Source of the DNA: Planctomycetota bacterium
GTDB taxonomy: Bacteria; Planctomycetota; UBA1135
Direction of reading: 5' to 3'
Length of the DNA stretch: 12,991 bases
NCBI GenBank assembly: GCA_022447335.1
Contig: JAKVCF010000059.1
Coordinates: 1 to 12,991 of the forward strand
A model generated the notes under the pieces. It did no database searches. It was not told where the DNA came from and saw only the letters and a program-made list of their open reading frames with translations. Every line of letters begins with the position of its first letter. Position 1 is the first letter of the stretch. Shown here piece by piece: positions 6,263 to 12,991 of the stretch. Position numbers and translations under genes: made by a program.

Positions 6263-7456
6263 ATGATGCGCACTCCACTCTCTCTCACTCTCGCCGACCG
6301 CATGGGGCGTCTCGGAACTGAGACCGCCTTTGAGGTCCTGGCCAAGGCTAAGCGGCTGGAAGCGCAGGGTAGGGATATCATCCACCTCGAAATCGGTGAA
6401 CCTGATTTTGACACGCCGAAGAACATTGTCGAGGCCGGGGTCGAAGCGTTGCGTAGTGGATACACCCACTACGGCCCCGCGGCTGGCTTGCCCGAGGCGC
6501 GCGAAGTGGTGGCCGACTACGTGGCGCGGACCCGAGGGATCAGCTGCGGTGCAGACGAGGTCGTGATTGTGCCGGGTGGTAAGCCAACGATGTTTTTTGC
6601 GATCTTGGCGTTGGTGAACGCGGGTGACGAGGTTATTTACCCGAACCCCGGCTTCCCGATCTACGAGTCGATGATCAATTTTGTTGGTGGCAGGGCGATT
6701 AGCTGTCCGATCCGCGAAGAGAATGCCTTTGCTCTCGACCCACGAGATGTGATCACGCGGATCACCGACAAGACCAAGATGGTCGTGCTGAACTCGCCAG
6801 CGAATCCTACCGGTGGTGTTACTGGCAGGGCAGAACTTGAGCGGATCTGCGCGGAGCTGAAGAAGTATCCAAATATTTGGATCCTGTCCGACGAGATCTA
6901 TAGTCGTATGCTTTATGACGGTGCGGAGCACTTTAGCCCGCTGAGCGATCCTGACTTGCGTGATCGCATTATCCTGCTTGATGGATGGTCGAAGACTTAC
7001 GCGATGACGGGATGGCGCTTGGGTTTTGGTGTTATGCCTTCTGACTTGGCGGCACAGGTCGCCAAGCTGATGGTCAATAGCAATTCCTGCTCGGCCGCCT
7101 TTACCCAGCGTGCTGGCATGGAGGCTCTGACCGGCGATCAGTCGGCAGTCGATGCAATGTTGGCCGAGTTCGACAAGCGTCGTAAGCTTATTGTTGAGCT
7201 GGCCAACTCGGTGCCGGGTATGACTTGTCACTTGCCGGTTGGAGCTTTCTACATTATGCCCTCGATCAGGCAGACTGGTCGCAAGGCGAAGGAGCTTCAG
7301 GACATCTTACTTGAAGAGGCGGGTGTGGCGTCGCTCGCGGGCACGGCGTTCGGCGCTGAGGGTGAGGGTTATCTTCGCTTTAGCTATGCAAATTCGGTAG
7401 AGAATATCGAGCGTGCCTTCGATCGGATCCGTGACACCTTTAGCGAACTGAGATGA
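6263..7456 (+). CDS. Class I PLP-dependent aminotransferase (aspartate aminotransferase-like)
   Basis: A cytoplasmic fold-type I aminotransferase of 397 residues, close to the usual 380-400. It shows the N-terminal EIGEPDFDTP (43-52), the substrate/PLP region THYGPAAGLPEAR (68-80), NSPANPTGG (177-185, cofactor Asn), SDEIYSRMLYDG (209-220, Asp210 to the pyridine nitrogen), the PLP lysine in WSKTYAMTGWRLG (Lys244), and YLRFSYANS near the C-terminus with the Arg that normally binds the substrate alpha-carboxylate. The family transfers amino groups between amino acids and 2-oxo acids; aspartate, alanine or aromatic substrates are all possible. It begins ATGATG, so the start could be 6263 or 6266; a later ATG at 6302 would cut into LADRMGRLGTETAFEVL, which I take to be conserved. 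The stop overlaps the threonine aldolase ATG (ATGA). Confidence 0.95.
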   Translation: MMRTPLSLTLADRMGRLGTETAFEVLAKAKRLEAQGRDIIHLEIGEPDFDTPKNIVEAGVEALRSGYTHYGPAAGLPEAREVVADYVARTRGISCGADEVVIVPGGKPTMFFAILALVNAGDEVIYPNPGFPIYESMINFVGGRAISCPIREENAFALDPRDVITRITDKTKMVVLNSPANPTGGVTGRAELERICAELKKYPNIWILSDEIYSRMLYDGAEHFSPLSDPDLRDRIILLDGWSKTYAMTGWRLGFGVMPSDLAAQVAKLMVNSNSCSAAFTQRAGMEALTGDQSAVDAMLAEFDKRRKLIVELANSVPGMTCHLPVGAFYIMPSIRQTGRKAKELQDILLEEAGVASLAGTAFGAEGEGYLRFSYANSVENIERAFDRIRDTFSELR

Positions 7457-8487
7457 GCCGCATCGCCGACTTTCGTTCTGATACTGTGACGCGCCCGACA
7501 GCTCGCATGATTGAGGCTATGGCGTCAGCTCAAGTCGGTGACGATGTCCTTGGTGACGACCCGACAGTCATGCGTCTCGAATCTACCTTCGCTGCGATGT
7601 TCGGCAAGGAGGCTGCGATATTTCTTCCCTCGGGGACAATGGGTAACCAGTGCGCGGTCGCCGCGCACATCGTTCCAGGCGAAGAGGTTATTGTCGAAGC
7701 TAACGCGCACATCTCAAAGTATGAAGGTGGTGCGCTGGCCCGTATCGCAGGCGCACATAATTGCATGATTCAGGGTGAACGTGGCATGTTGCCACTTCCT
7801 GATCTGGCGCGAGCTTTCCGTGCACCTTCGGTGCACTTCCCGCGGACTGGCTTAGTCTGCGTCGAACAGACTCACCTCATGTCCGGCGGCTGCATCGTTC
7901 CGCTGGAATACTTGCAGGAGGTTAAGGGTATGGCGGCGCACCACGGCGTGCCGGTGCACATGGATGGCGCGCGCCTTTGGAATGCACAAGCTGAAACCGG
8001 CGTCAGTTTCGAAGAGTATGGATCAGTCAGCGACTCGATCTCGGTTTCACTTTGCAAGGGTTTATCCTGTCCGGTGGGCTCGATGCTCATTGGCGATGGT
8101 GCCTACATTGAGCGGGCGCGCCGAGTACGCAAATGGATGGGGGGAGGTATGCGTCAAGCCGGCTATTTGGCGGCCTGCGGTCTGGTTGCATTGGAGGAGA
8201 CTCTGCCGCTCATCTCCGAGGATAACGCTCGGTGCCGCCGTCTTTCTGTCGCAGCACTCGGTCTCGACGGCCTGAATATGGCCCAGGAAACAGTCGATAC
8301 CAATGTGCTATTCCTCGAAGTCACTGATTCGGCTATCGATGCGCCGATGCTTGAGAGCGAGCTCGCTGAGCGCGGCGTGATGACCTTGGCTCTGGGGCCG
8401 CGCCTTCTGCGCTTCGTCACGCATCGGGGCATCATCGATGCTGATGTCGAACACGCTGTGCGCGCCTTGCAATCAATTCTGTCCTAG
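7453..8487 (+). CDS. ltaE: Low-specificity L-threonine aldolase
   Basis: A PLP enzyme of 344 residues that splits L-threonine or L-allo-threonine to glycine and acetaldehyde. The sequence carries the family start FRSDTVTRPT (7-16), VGDDVLGDDPTV (28-39), the PLP-stacking region EANAHISKYEGG (82-93), VHMDGARLWNA (168-178, with the Asp to the PLP ring nitrogen) and the PLP lysine in LCKGLSCPVGSML (Lys202). Length and motif order match LtaE/GLY1 enzymes throughout. The ATG overlaps the aminotransferase stop by 4 bp and the next gene follows after 3 bp, so it is co-transcribed and coupled. Together with the aminotransferase it suggests amino-acid interconversion around glycine and threonine; that link is inference. 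Confidence 0.95.
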   Translation: MSRIADFRSDTVTRPTARMIEAMASAQVGDDVLGDDPTVMRLESTFAAMFGKEAAIFLPSGTMGNQCAVAAHIVPGEEVIVEANAHISKYEGGALARIAGAHNCMIQGERGMLPLPDLARAFRAPSVHFPRTGLVCVEQTHLMSGGCIVPLEYLQEVKGMAAHHGVPVHMDGARLWNAQAETGVSFEEYGSVSDSISVSLCKGLSCPVGSMLIGDGAYIERARRVRKWMGGGMRQAGYLAACGLVALEETLPLISEDNARCRRLSVAALGLDGLNMAQETVDTNVLFLEVTDSAIDAPMLESELAERGVMTLALGPRLLRFVTHRGIIDADVEHAVRALQSILS

Positions 8488-8490
8488 ACC

Positions 8491-9849
8491 ATGTCTGTCT
8501 TTAAGGCTTACGACGTTCGGGGTACCTATCCGGACCAAATCGACCTCGACCTCTCATACCGGATTGGCCGTGCTTTTGCAGATTATATTGGCAAAGGACC
8601 ATTGGTAGTGGGGCACGATATGCGCACCATGGCGGTGGATGTGCAACAGCGCTTCATTGCAGGCATTCTGGATGCGGGCGTCGATGTGATCGATATAGGA
8701 TTGGCTAGCACGCCACAGGTTTACTATGCCGTGGGTTCGTTGGGCGCCTCCGGCGGTGCGGCCGTCACTGCGAGCCACAATCCAGCGCAATACATCGGAT
8801 TCAAAGTTACTCGTGAGGAAGCGATTCCGATCTCAGGCGATACTGGGTTGAAAGACATTGAAGAGCTTGCGACCACTCCCGAGACTCCGGCGCCGCGGCA
8901 AGCGCGTGGCACGGTCACCCGGATCGACACGCTTCCTGGCTATCTTGAGCACGTTCTCCAGTGGGCCGACCTTGCGCGTCCGGTCAGAATTGCCAGCGAT
9001 GCTGCCAATGGCATGGCTGCACATACCTTCCCGTCTTTGCTAGCGAGATTGCCTCAGCTTGAAAATCACGGACTTTATTTCGAGCTCGACGGTACTTTCC
9101 CAAACCACGAAGCCAACCCGCTCAAGCACAGCAACCTGGTTGATCTGCAGGCGAAAGTGAAGGAGGTCGGAGCTGAGTTAGGAGCCGCGTTCGACGGTGA
9201 TTCGGATCGCTGCTGCTTCATTGATGAGACTGGTCGCCCGCTTGGTAACGACATCATTACAACGCTGGTCGCCCGCGAAGTGCTGAAGCAAGAGCCAGGA
9301 GCTGCGATCGTTTACGACCTACGTTCCTCCTGGGTATTACCTGAAACAGTGCTGGCCGGAGGTGGTAGGCCGGTAAAGGAGCGCGTCGGTCATAGTTTCC
9401 TCAAGGAGCGTATGCGCGAGCACGATGCTCCCTTTGGCGGCGAGCTCTCCGGGCATTACTACTTTCGAAAGAACTGGTATGCGGACAACTCAGAGATCAT
9501 CCTTCTGTGCGTGCTTTCGATCTTGACCCGTACCGAAAAGACGCTCAGTCAGTTGGTGAATGAGCTCCTTTGTTACCACAGCACTGGTGAAATTAATTTT
9601 GAGGTCGAAGATAAGTTAGGCGCCCTACAGAGGCTCAGGGAAGCTTTCCCGGACGGAAAAATTGACGATCTCGATGGCGTTACGATTGCTTACGGGCGGC
9701 CGGACCAGTCAGGCTGGTGGTGGGTCAACCTGCGCCCGTCGAACACTGAGCCGCTATTGCGCATGACGCTGGAGGCGGATGATGCCGTGGTGATGAAAGA
9801 AAAGAAGGCTAAGGTCATCGAGATTCTTGGTGTGCAGCCGGAGGAATAG
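8491..9849 (+). CDS. manB: Phosphomannomutase / phosphoglucomutase
   Basis: A 452-residue alpha-D-phosphohexomutase that moves phosphate between C6 and C1 of mannose or glucose, feeding GDP-mannose or UDP-glucose for surface polysaccharides. All four domains are visible: FKAYDVRG (4-11) and the catalytic serine in TASHNP (Ser95), then ISGDTGL (114-120); the metal-binding DGDSD (235-239); the sugar-recognition loop GGELSGHYYF in domain 3; and the phosphate-binding RPSNTEP in domain 4. Length and wording are close to enterobacterial CpsG/ManB (about 456 residues), but phosphomannomutase and phosphoglucomutase activities cannot be separated from sequence. It starts 3 bp after the threonine aldolase stop without a Shine-Dalgarno sequence, and ends 2 bp before arginase. 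The position among amino-acid enzymes is probably operon packing and not pathway logic. Confidence 0.94.
   Translation: MSVFKAYDVRGTYPDQIDLDLSYRIGRAFADYIGKGPLVVGHDMRTMAVDVQQRFIAGILDAGVDVIDIGLASTPQVYYAVGSLGASGGAAVTASHNPAQYIGFKVTREEAIPISGDTGLKDIEELATTPETPAPRQARGTVTRIDTLPGYLEHVLQWADLARPVRIASDAANGMAAHTFPSLLARLPQLENHGLYFELDGTFPNHEANPLKHSNLVDLQAKVKEVGAELGAAFDGDSDRCCFIDETGRPLGNDIITTLVAREVLKQEPGAAIVYDLRSSWVLPETVLAGGGRPVKERVGHSFLKERMREHDAPFGGELSGHYYFRKNWYADNSEIILLCVLSILTRTEKTLSQLVNELLCYHSTGEINFEVEDKLGALQRLREAFPDGKIDDLDGVTIAYGRPDQSGWWWVNLRPSNTEPLLRMTLEADDAVVMKEKKAKVIEILGVQPEE
9840..9844 (+). promoter_or_regulatory. Shine-Dalgarno sequence of the arginase gene
   Basis: GGAGG lies within the last codons of the phosphohexomutase gene, 7 nt before the GTG at 9852. 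It is the strongest ribosome-binding site on the plus strand here and decides the GTG start. Confidence 0.7.
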
Positions 9850-9851
9850 GT

Positions 9852-10781
9852 GTGTTAGATCGAAGTAAATCGCTGCGCCTTATTGGGGTGCCCCTGGATC
9901 ACGGTGCCAGCCGTCGTGGTACCGATATGGGTCCGAGTGCCTTGCGAAGTGCAGGGCTGGGGAAGGCGCTCGAACGCCTTGGGTGGGATGTCGAGCGTGA
10001 GGAAGACATTCCCGTCGCGGCGATGGAGACGCAGGCCGCGAGTGCGGAACATGAACTCAAGCACTACGAGCTTATTCTGGCAGCGTGTCGCGATCTTGCT
10101 GGTCGCGTACGTCGCGTGTTAGAGCAGAATCAGATCCCACTTGTATTGGGCGGGGATCACTCGATCGCGATGGGCACCATTTCCGGTATGGCTTCCTATG
10201 TGCGCGCACAGGGCCAGGAGCTTGGGTTGATTTGGTTTGATGCGCATGGCGATATGAACACCCCGTTGAGTTCTCCGACTGGAAATATTCACGGCATGCC
10301 GCTTTCGCACATGCTAGGAGTCGAAGGGGTCGATGCGAGTTTGGCAGGGATTGGCGGTCCAGCGCCCATGGTCAAGCCGGAGAACGTGGCTCTGGTAGGT
10401 ATTCGTGACATCGACGAGGCTGAGCGTGCGATCATCCAAGATTCAGGGATTCGTGCATTCACGATGAGTGAAATCGATCGTCGTGGCATGGCCGCAGTGG
10501 CAGCGGAAGCACTTGAGGTTGTGACCTCGGATACCGCCGGCTTCCACGTTTCTTTCGACGTGGACGGATGTGATCCTTCGGTTATTCCCGGCTCTGGCAC
10601 GCTCGTGCCCGGAGGGGTGAGTTATCGCGAAGCACACTACCTGCTCGAGGAGTGTGCAGCGACGGAGAAAATGCTCGCCATGGAAGTGGTGGAGCTCAAT
10701 CCGCTTCTCGACCAGGGCAACATCAGTGCCGAGCGCGCGCGCGACCTGATCCTTTCGGCGTTCGGGAAGCGGATTCTCTAG
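9852..10781 (+). CDS. rocF: Arginase
   Basis: A 309-residue ureohydrolase that splits L-arginine to L-ornithine and urea using two Mn ions. Metal ligands are all present: His103 in GGDHSIAMG, Asp130/His132/Asp134 in WFDAHGDMNTP, and Asp236/Asp238 in SFDVDGCDP. SPTGNIHGMPL (141-151) carries the substrate-binding Ser/Asn and the His147 region. The N-terminal GVPLDHGASRRGTDMGPSAL and the STPTGN-like loop favour arginase over agmatinase. The GTG start is set by a GGAGG 7 nt upstream. It is the last gene of the aminotransferase-aldolase-mutase-arginase row, 2 bp after the mutase stop, and is followed by a probable terminator. It provides arginine-derived nitrogen or ornithine; regulation is not visible beyond the operon. 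Confidence 0.95.
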   Translation: MLDRSKSLRLIGVPLDHGASRRGTDMGPSALRSAGLGKALERLGWDVEREEDIPVAAMETQAASAEHELKHYELILAACRDLAGRVRRVLEQNQIPLVLGGDHSIAMGTISGMASYVRAQGQELGLIWFDAHGDMNTPLSSPTGNIHGMPLSHMLGVEGVDASLAGIGGPAPMVKPENVALVGIRDIDEAERAIIQDSGIRAFTMSEIDRRGMAAVAAEALEVVTSDTAGFHVSFDVDGCDPSVIPGSGTLVPGGVSYREAHYLLEECAATEKMLAMEVVELNPLLDQGNISAERARDLILSAFGKRIL

Positions 10782-10793
10782 TTCGATGCCGGT

Positions 10794-10826
10794 TGGCCCG
10801 AAAGGCGTTCGGCCCATCCAGTTTTT
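10794..10826 (+). terminator. Probable intrinsic terminator after arginase
   Basis: The sequence TGGCCCGAA - AGGCG - TTCGGCCCA forms a 9-bp stem with one C-C mismatch and a 5-nt loop, 13 bp after the arginase stop. A run of five T (10822-10826) follows five bases later. The T-run is a little distant from the stem, so efficiency may be partial. Confidence 0.5.
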
Positions 10827-10906
10827 CCCATATCAGGAGGCGGGGTTCGCGTCTCAGGGCGCTCGCTTGGCTTATCGGCTGGCGATCGGCGTGTCACGCG
10901 TAGTTC

Positions 10907-10937
10907 TTGACCGGTGCGACGGCTGGGGTTCTACAAT
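10907..10937 (+). promoter_or_regulatory. Sigma-70-like promoter of the arginine kinase gene
   Basis: TTGACC (10907-10912) and TACAAT (10932-10937) each match the sigma-70 consensus at five of six positions, with a 19-bp spacer, slightly longer than the usual 17. The -10 box ends 8 bp before the ATG at 10946, so transcription would start about 10944, giving an almost leaderless mRNA. It follows the arginase terminator, consistent with a new transcription unit. Confidence 0.5.
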
Positions 10938-10945
10938 CCACGGCG

Positions 10946-12055
10946 ATGGATCCGAGGCTCGAGCCCATCCTGCACCGCACTCCAACCTGGCTAGAAAATG
11001 AAGGCCCGGAAGGGGATGTCGTAGTTTCGAGCCGAGTTCGTCAAGCTCGCAACTTGGCGCAGATTCCATTTCCAAGACTGATTTCTGGCGCTCAGGCGCA
11101 ACGGCTTTGTGGGGAGGTCGAAGAGGTGCTTGCGCCGTTATTCCGTAACGGTCTAGTGCTCAATCCGAACGATCTCGACCCTGCAGAAGCTGAGTTTCTA
11201 ATTGAACGTAGCCTGGCAACGCGCGATCTAGTTGAGTCATCGGTGCCGACTCGCGTGCTCTTTCTCGGGGATGGCACGCTGGCACTAATGGTCAATGAAG
11301 AGGACCATTTCCGCGTGCAGGGATTTGCTGCTGGGCTCGATTTGAATGCCGCGCATCAATCGGCGAGTAAGCTGACCGAGGAGATTTCGTGTCGTTTTCG
11401 CTTGGCGCGCCATAGCAAGTACGGCTACCTCACTGCCTGCCCGACGAATGTGGGTTCTGGTATGCGAGCTAGCCTGATGTTGCATCTGCCGGCATTGGCG
11501 CGCGCGACTCAACCGCTGCACCAAATGATCCAGGTGGCGCGGCGCGCAAATCTTGCAGTTCGTGGTGTGCACGGCGAAGGTAGTCGCGCTTTAGGGAATC
11601 TCTATCAGATTTCAAATCAGATCACCTTGGGGGTGCCAGCGAAAAAGCAGGTCGGCACCATCGAGTCCTTCGGGCGAGAGTTGATCGAGTATGAGCGGCG
11701 TGAACGTACTTCGTTGCTGCACGATGAAGGGGCGCGGGAAGCCTTGGTGACCGATGCGACAGAAGCCTTCGTAAAGCTCAGTGCGGCCGACGCGATTAGT
11801 ACAGCCGAAGCGCTGACTAAGCTTTCAGTGCTGCGATTGGCCTTGCTGGCCGGTATCGGTGACGAGCTCGGCATCGATCAACTGCATTCGGCGAGTCAGG
11901 TTCTGACTCTATGCTTCCAGTTGCAGCCAGGGCATTTGCAAGCCCGCTTTGGCCAGAGTCTCGATCCGGCGCGTCGAGATCGTTCGCGTGCGATTTTGGT
12001 GCGGCGTGGGCTCACGGACCCGCTGGCTGGGTCCGATCCTGAGGCCGAGGCGTGA
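10946..12055 (+). CDS. mcsB: Protein arginine kinase (McsB-type ATP:guanido phosphotransferase)
   Basis: A 369-residue homologue of B. subtilis McsB (about 363 residues), which phosphorylates arginine residues in proteins and marks them for ClpCP degradation. Family motifs are SSRVRQARN (28-36, nucleotide-binding Arg), NEEDHFR (117-123, catalytic acids), ACPTNVGSGMRAS (164-176, Cys165), RGVHGEGSRALGNLYQISNQ (206-225, catalytic Glu211) and ITLG. The C-terminal RDRSRA (344-349) matches the RDxxRA phosphoarginine-binding motif, which separates McsB from small-molecule arginine and creatine kinases. The frame is open back to a TTG at 10907, but that codon lies in the likely -35 box and the ATG at 10946 (MDPRLEPILHR) fits the family start. 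There is no Shine-Dalgarno sequence. No mcsA, ctsR or clpC is in the window. The stop overlaps the moaA GTG (GTGA). Confidence 0.93.
   Translation: MDPRLEPILHRTPTWLENEGPEGDVVVSSRVRQARNLAQIPFPRLISGAQAQRLCGEVEEVLAPLFRNGLVLNPNDLDPAEAEFLIERSLATRDLVESSVPTRVLFLGDGTLALMVNEEDHFRVQGFAAGLDLNAAHQSASKLTEEISCRFRLARHSKYGYLTACPTNVGSGMRASLMLHLPALARATQPLHQMIQVARRANLAVRGVHGEGSRALGNLYQISNQITLGVPAKKQVGTIESFGRELIEYERRERTSLLHDEGAREALVTDATEAFVKLSAADAISTAEALTKLSVLRLALLAGIGDELGIDQLHSASQVLTLCFQLQPGHLQARFGQSLDPARRDRSRAILVRRGLTDPLAGSDPEAEA
12015..12035 (+). repeat. Perfect inverted repeat just before moaA
   Basis: CGGACCC - GCTGGCT - GGGTCCG is a 7-bp GC-rich perfect stem with a 7-nt loop in the last codons of mcsB. 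It ends 16 nt before the moaA GTG and just upstream of its ribosome-binding site, so it could affect moaA translation or be chance in GC-rich coding DNA. Confidence 0.5.
12041..12050 (+). promoter_or_regulatory. Shine-Dalgarno sequence of moaA
   Basis: GAGGCCGAGG contains GAGG at 12041-12044, 7 nt before the GTG at 12052, at the end of mcsB. It supports the overlapping GTG start. Confidence 0.5.
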
Positions 12056-12991
12056 GTGCGGGTGGTTTGCTCGATCAGCGGCGACGCCCTTTGCGTCAAT
12101 TGCGCTTGAGTGTTACGGATCGTTGTAACCTGCGTTGCGACTACTGCATGCCGGAAGAAGATTACGCATGGTTGCCTCGCCCGAAAATCCTCAGCCTTGA
12201 GGAGCTGGCGCAGATTGCTGAGATCTTTGTGGGTGCAGGCGTGCGTGGTGTGCGACTGACGGGGGGGGAGCCCCTGTTGCGTAAGAATCTGACCGAGCTG
12301 ATTGCTAGGTTGGCTTCGCTTCCAGCACTCGAAGACCTGGCGATGACCACCAATGCGGTGCATTTATCCCGCCACGCACGCGCGCTGCGTACTGCTGGAC
12401 TCAAGCGGCTTACTCTTTCGCTCGACACCTTGCGCCCTGAGCGGTTCGCTGCGCTGACACGCCGTGATCGTTTTGATGAGGTGCTAGCTGGAATTCATTC
12501 AGCTTCCGAGGCTGGCTTCAGCGGAACCAAAATGAACGTTGTGGTGCAGCGCGATTTCAACTTTGATGAGCTTCCCGATCTGCTGGCCTTTGGGCGCGAT
12601 CGTGATATCGAAGTACGCTTCATTGAGTATATGGATGTGGGAGGAGCGACTGCGTGGACTCAGGGAAAAGTTGTTTCACGCGCCGAAATCCTTGCCAAGT
12701 TGAAAGAGTCATACGGTCCAATCGAGGAAGTCCCACGCACGGATGCTGCGCCGGCGGATCGCTATGAACTTGCTGATGGCACGGTTTTCGGCATCATTGC
12801 GTCGACTACCCAGCCGTTCTGCTCTACTTGTGACCGAAGCCGGGTGACGGCAGATGGGAGCTGGTTCCGTTGTCTTTATGCACGTGAGGGTACTTCGCTA
12901 CGCGACTTGTTGCGTGAGCAGGGGCCCGATGCTGTGCGCGCGGCGATTCAAGTCAGCTGGGCAGCTAGGTCCGACGCAGGAGCGGAAGAAC
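12052..12991 (+). CDS. moaA: GTP 3',8-cyclase MoaA, C-terminus beyond the window
   Basis: A radical SAM enzyme that, with MoaC, turns GTP into cyclic pyranopterin monophosphate, the first step of molybdenum cofactor synthesis. The frame starts with GTG at 12052, overlapping the mcsB stop by 4 bp, and is open for 313 codons to the window edge; the family is usually about 330 residues, so little is missing. The radical SAM cluster is CNLRCDYC (Cys25, Cys29, Cys32), SAM-binding LTGGEPLLR follows, LSLDT is present mid-protein, and the second 4Fe-4S cluster is CSTC with Cys257, Cys260 and Cys274 (CX2CX13C), which defines MoaA among radical SAM proteins. The N-terminal LRLSVTDRCN fits this start. 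The C-terminal Gly-Gly tail lies outside. Other moa genes may follow to the right; none is visible. Confidence 0.95.
   Translation, partial: MSAGGLLDQRRRPLRQLRLSVTDRCNLRCDYCMPEEDYAWLPRPKILSLEELAQIAEIFVGAGVRGVRLTGGEPLLRKNLTELIARLASLPALEDLAMTTNAVHLSRHARALRTAGLKRLTLSLDTLRPERFAALTRRDRFDEVLAGIHSASEAGFSGTKMNVVVQRDFNFDELPDLLAFGRDRDIEVRFIEYMDVGGATAWTQGKVVSRAEILAKLKESYGPIEEVPRTDAAPADRYELADGTVFGIIASTTQPFCSTCDRSRVTADGSWFRCLYAREGTSLRDLLREQGPDAVRAAIQVSWAARSDAGAEE

Noticed and set aside
6191..7231. The sulfatase frame stays open for 347 codons upstream, antisense to the aminotransferase gene
   Set aside because: The aminotransferase on the plus strand has full family motifs there, and the lipoprotein signal peptide fixes the sulfatase start at 6190. 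The open antisense frame is a product of codon bias in GC-rich coding DNA.
6263..10781. The four metabolic genes as one pathway
   Set aside because: Aminotransferase, threonine aldolase, phosphohexomutase and arginase share no single pathway that I can name; tight spacing alone supports co-transcription only.
10786..11001. 71-codon plus-strand frame between arginase and mcsB, considered as a possible mcsA-like gene
   Set aside because: It has no CXXC zinc motifs, overlaps the terminator, promoter and start of mcsB, and ends within mcsB in another frame.
1..12991. Insertion sequences, attachment sites, CRISPR arrays, tRNA or rRNA
   Set aside because: No transposase-like protein, terminal repeats, regularly spaced repeats or cloverleaf/rRNA-like sequence was seen on reading either strand.

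Overview
The window is a dense, GC-rich bacterial chromosome segment with two divergent gene blocks that meet at a 72-bp gap (6191-6262). Several traits would suit Planctomycetota or a similar environmental Gram-negative lineage: a periplasmic multiheme c-type cytochrome, three lipoprotein signal peptides, a sulfatase-fold lipoprotein, a McsB-type arginine kinase outside a Firmicutes-style ctsR operon, and mostly absent Shine-Dalgarno sequences. This assignment is an inference; there is no rRNA or other decisive marker here.

Left block, minus strand, read from 6190 down to 1: (1) an alkaline-phosphatase-superfamily ('sulfatase') lipoprotein with Thr at the catalytic position; (2) a lipoprotein solute-binding protein of the ferric-iron/organophosphate ABC family; (3) a fused two-domain permease; (4) a short ATPase; (5) a pentaheme cytochrome c; (6) a lipoprotein cut by the window edge. 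From the binding protein onward the genes are 6 bp apart or overlap, so importer, cytochrome and lipoprotein look like one translationally coupled operon. This is the least ordinary part of the window: an importer joined to periplasmic electron-transfer machinery.

Right block, plus strand: a class I aminotransferase, a low-specificity threonine aldolase, a phosphomannomutase/phosphoglucomutase and an arginase form a tight row (spacings -4, +3, +2 bp) that ends in a probable intrinsic terminator. A new transcription unit then begins with a protein arginine kinase (McsB). It has all expected catalytic motifs and the RDxxRA phosphoarginine-binding motif, and a promoter so close to the ATG that the mRNA would be essentially leaderless. 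Its stop codon overlaps the GTG start of moaA (molybdenum cofactor synthesis), which runs off the right edge.

I see no mobile elements, CRISPR arrays, rRNA or tRNA. The right block is mainly amino-acid, sugar-phosphate and cofactor metabolism. The main points of interest are the transporter-cytochrome operon, the Thr-type sulfatase homologue, the orphan McsB beside arginase and coupled to moaA, and several short inverted repeats.
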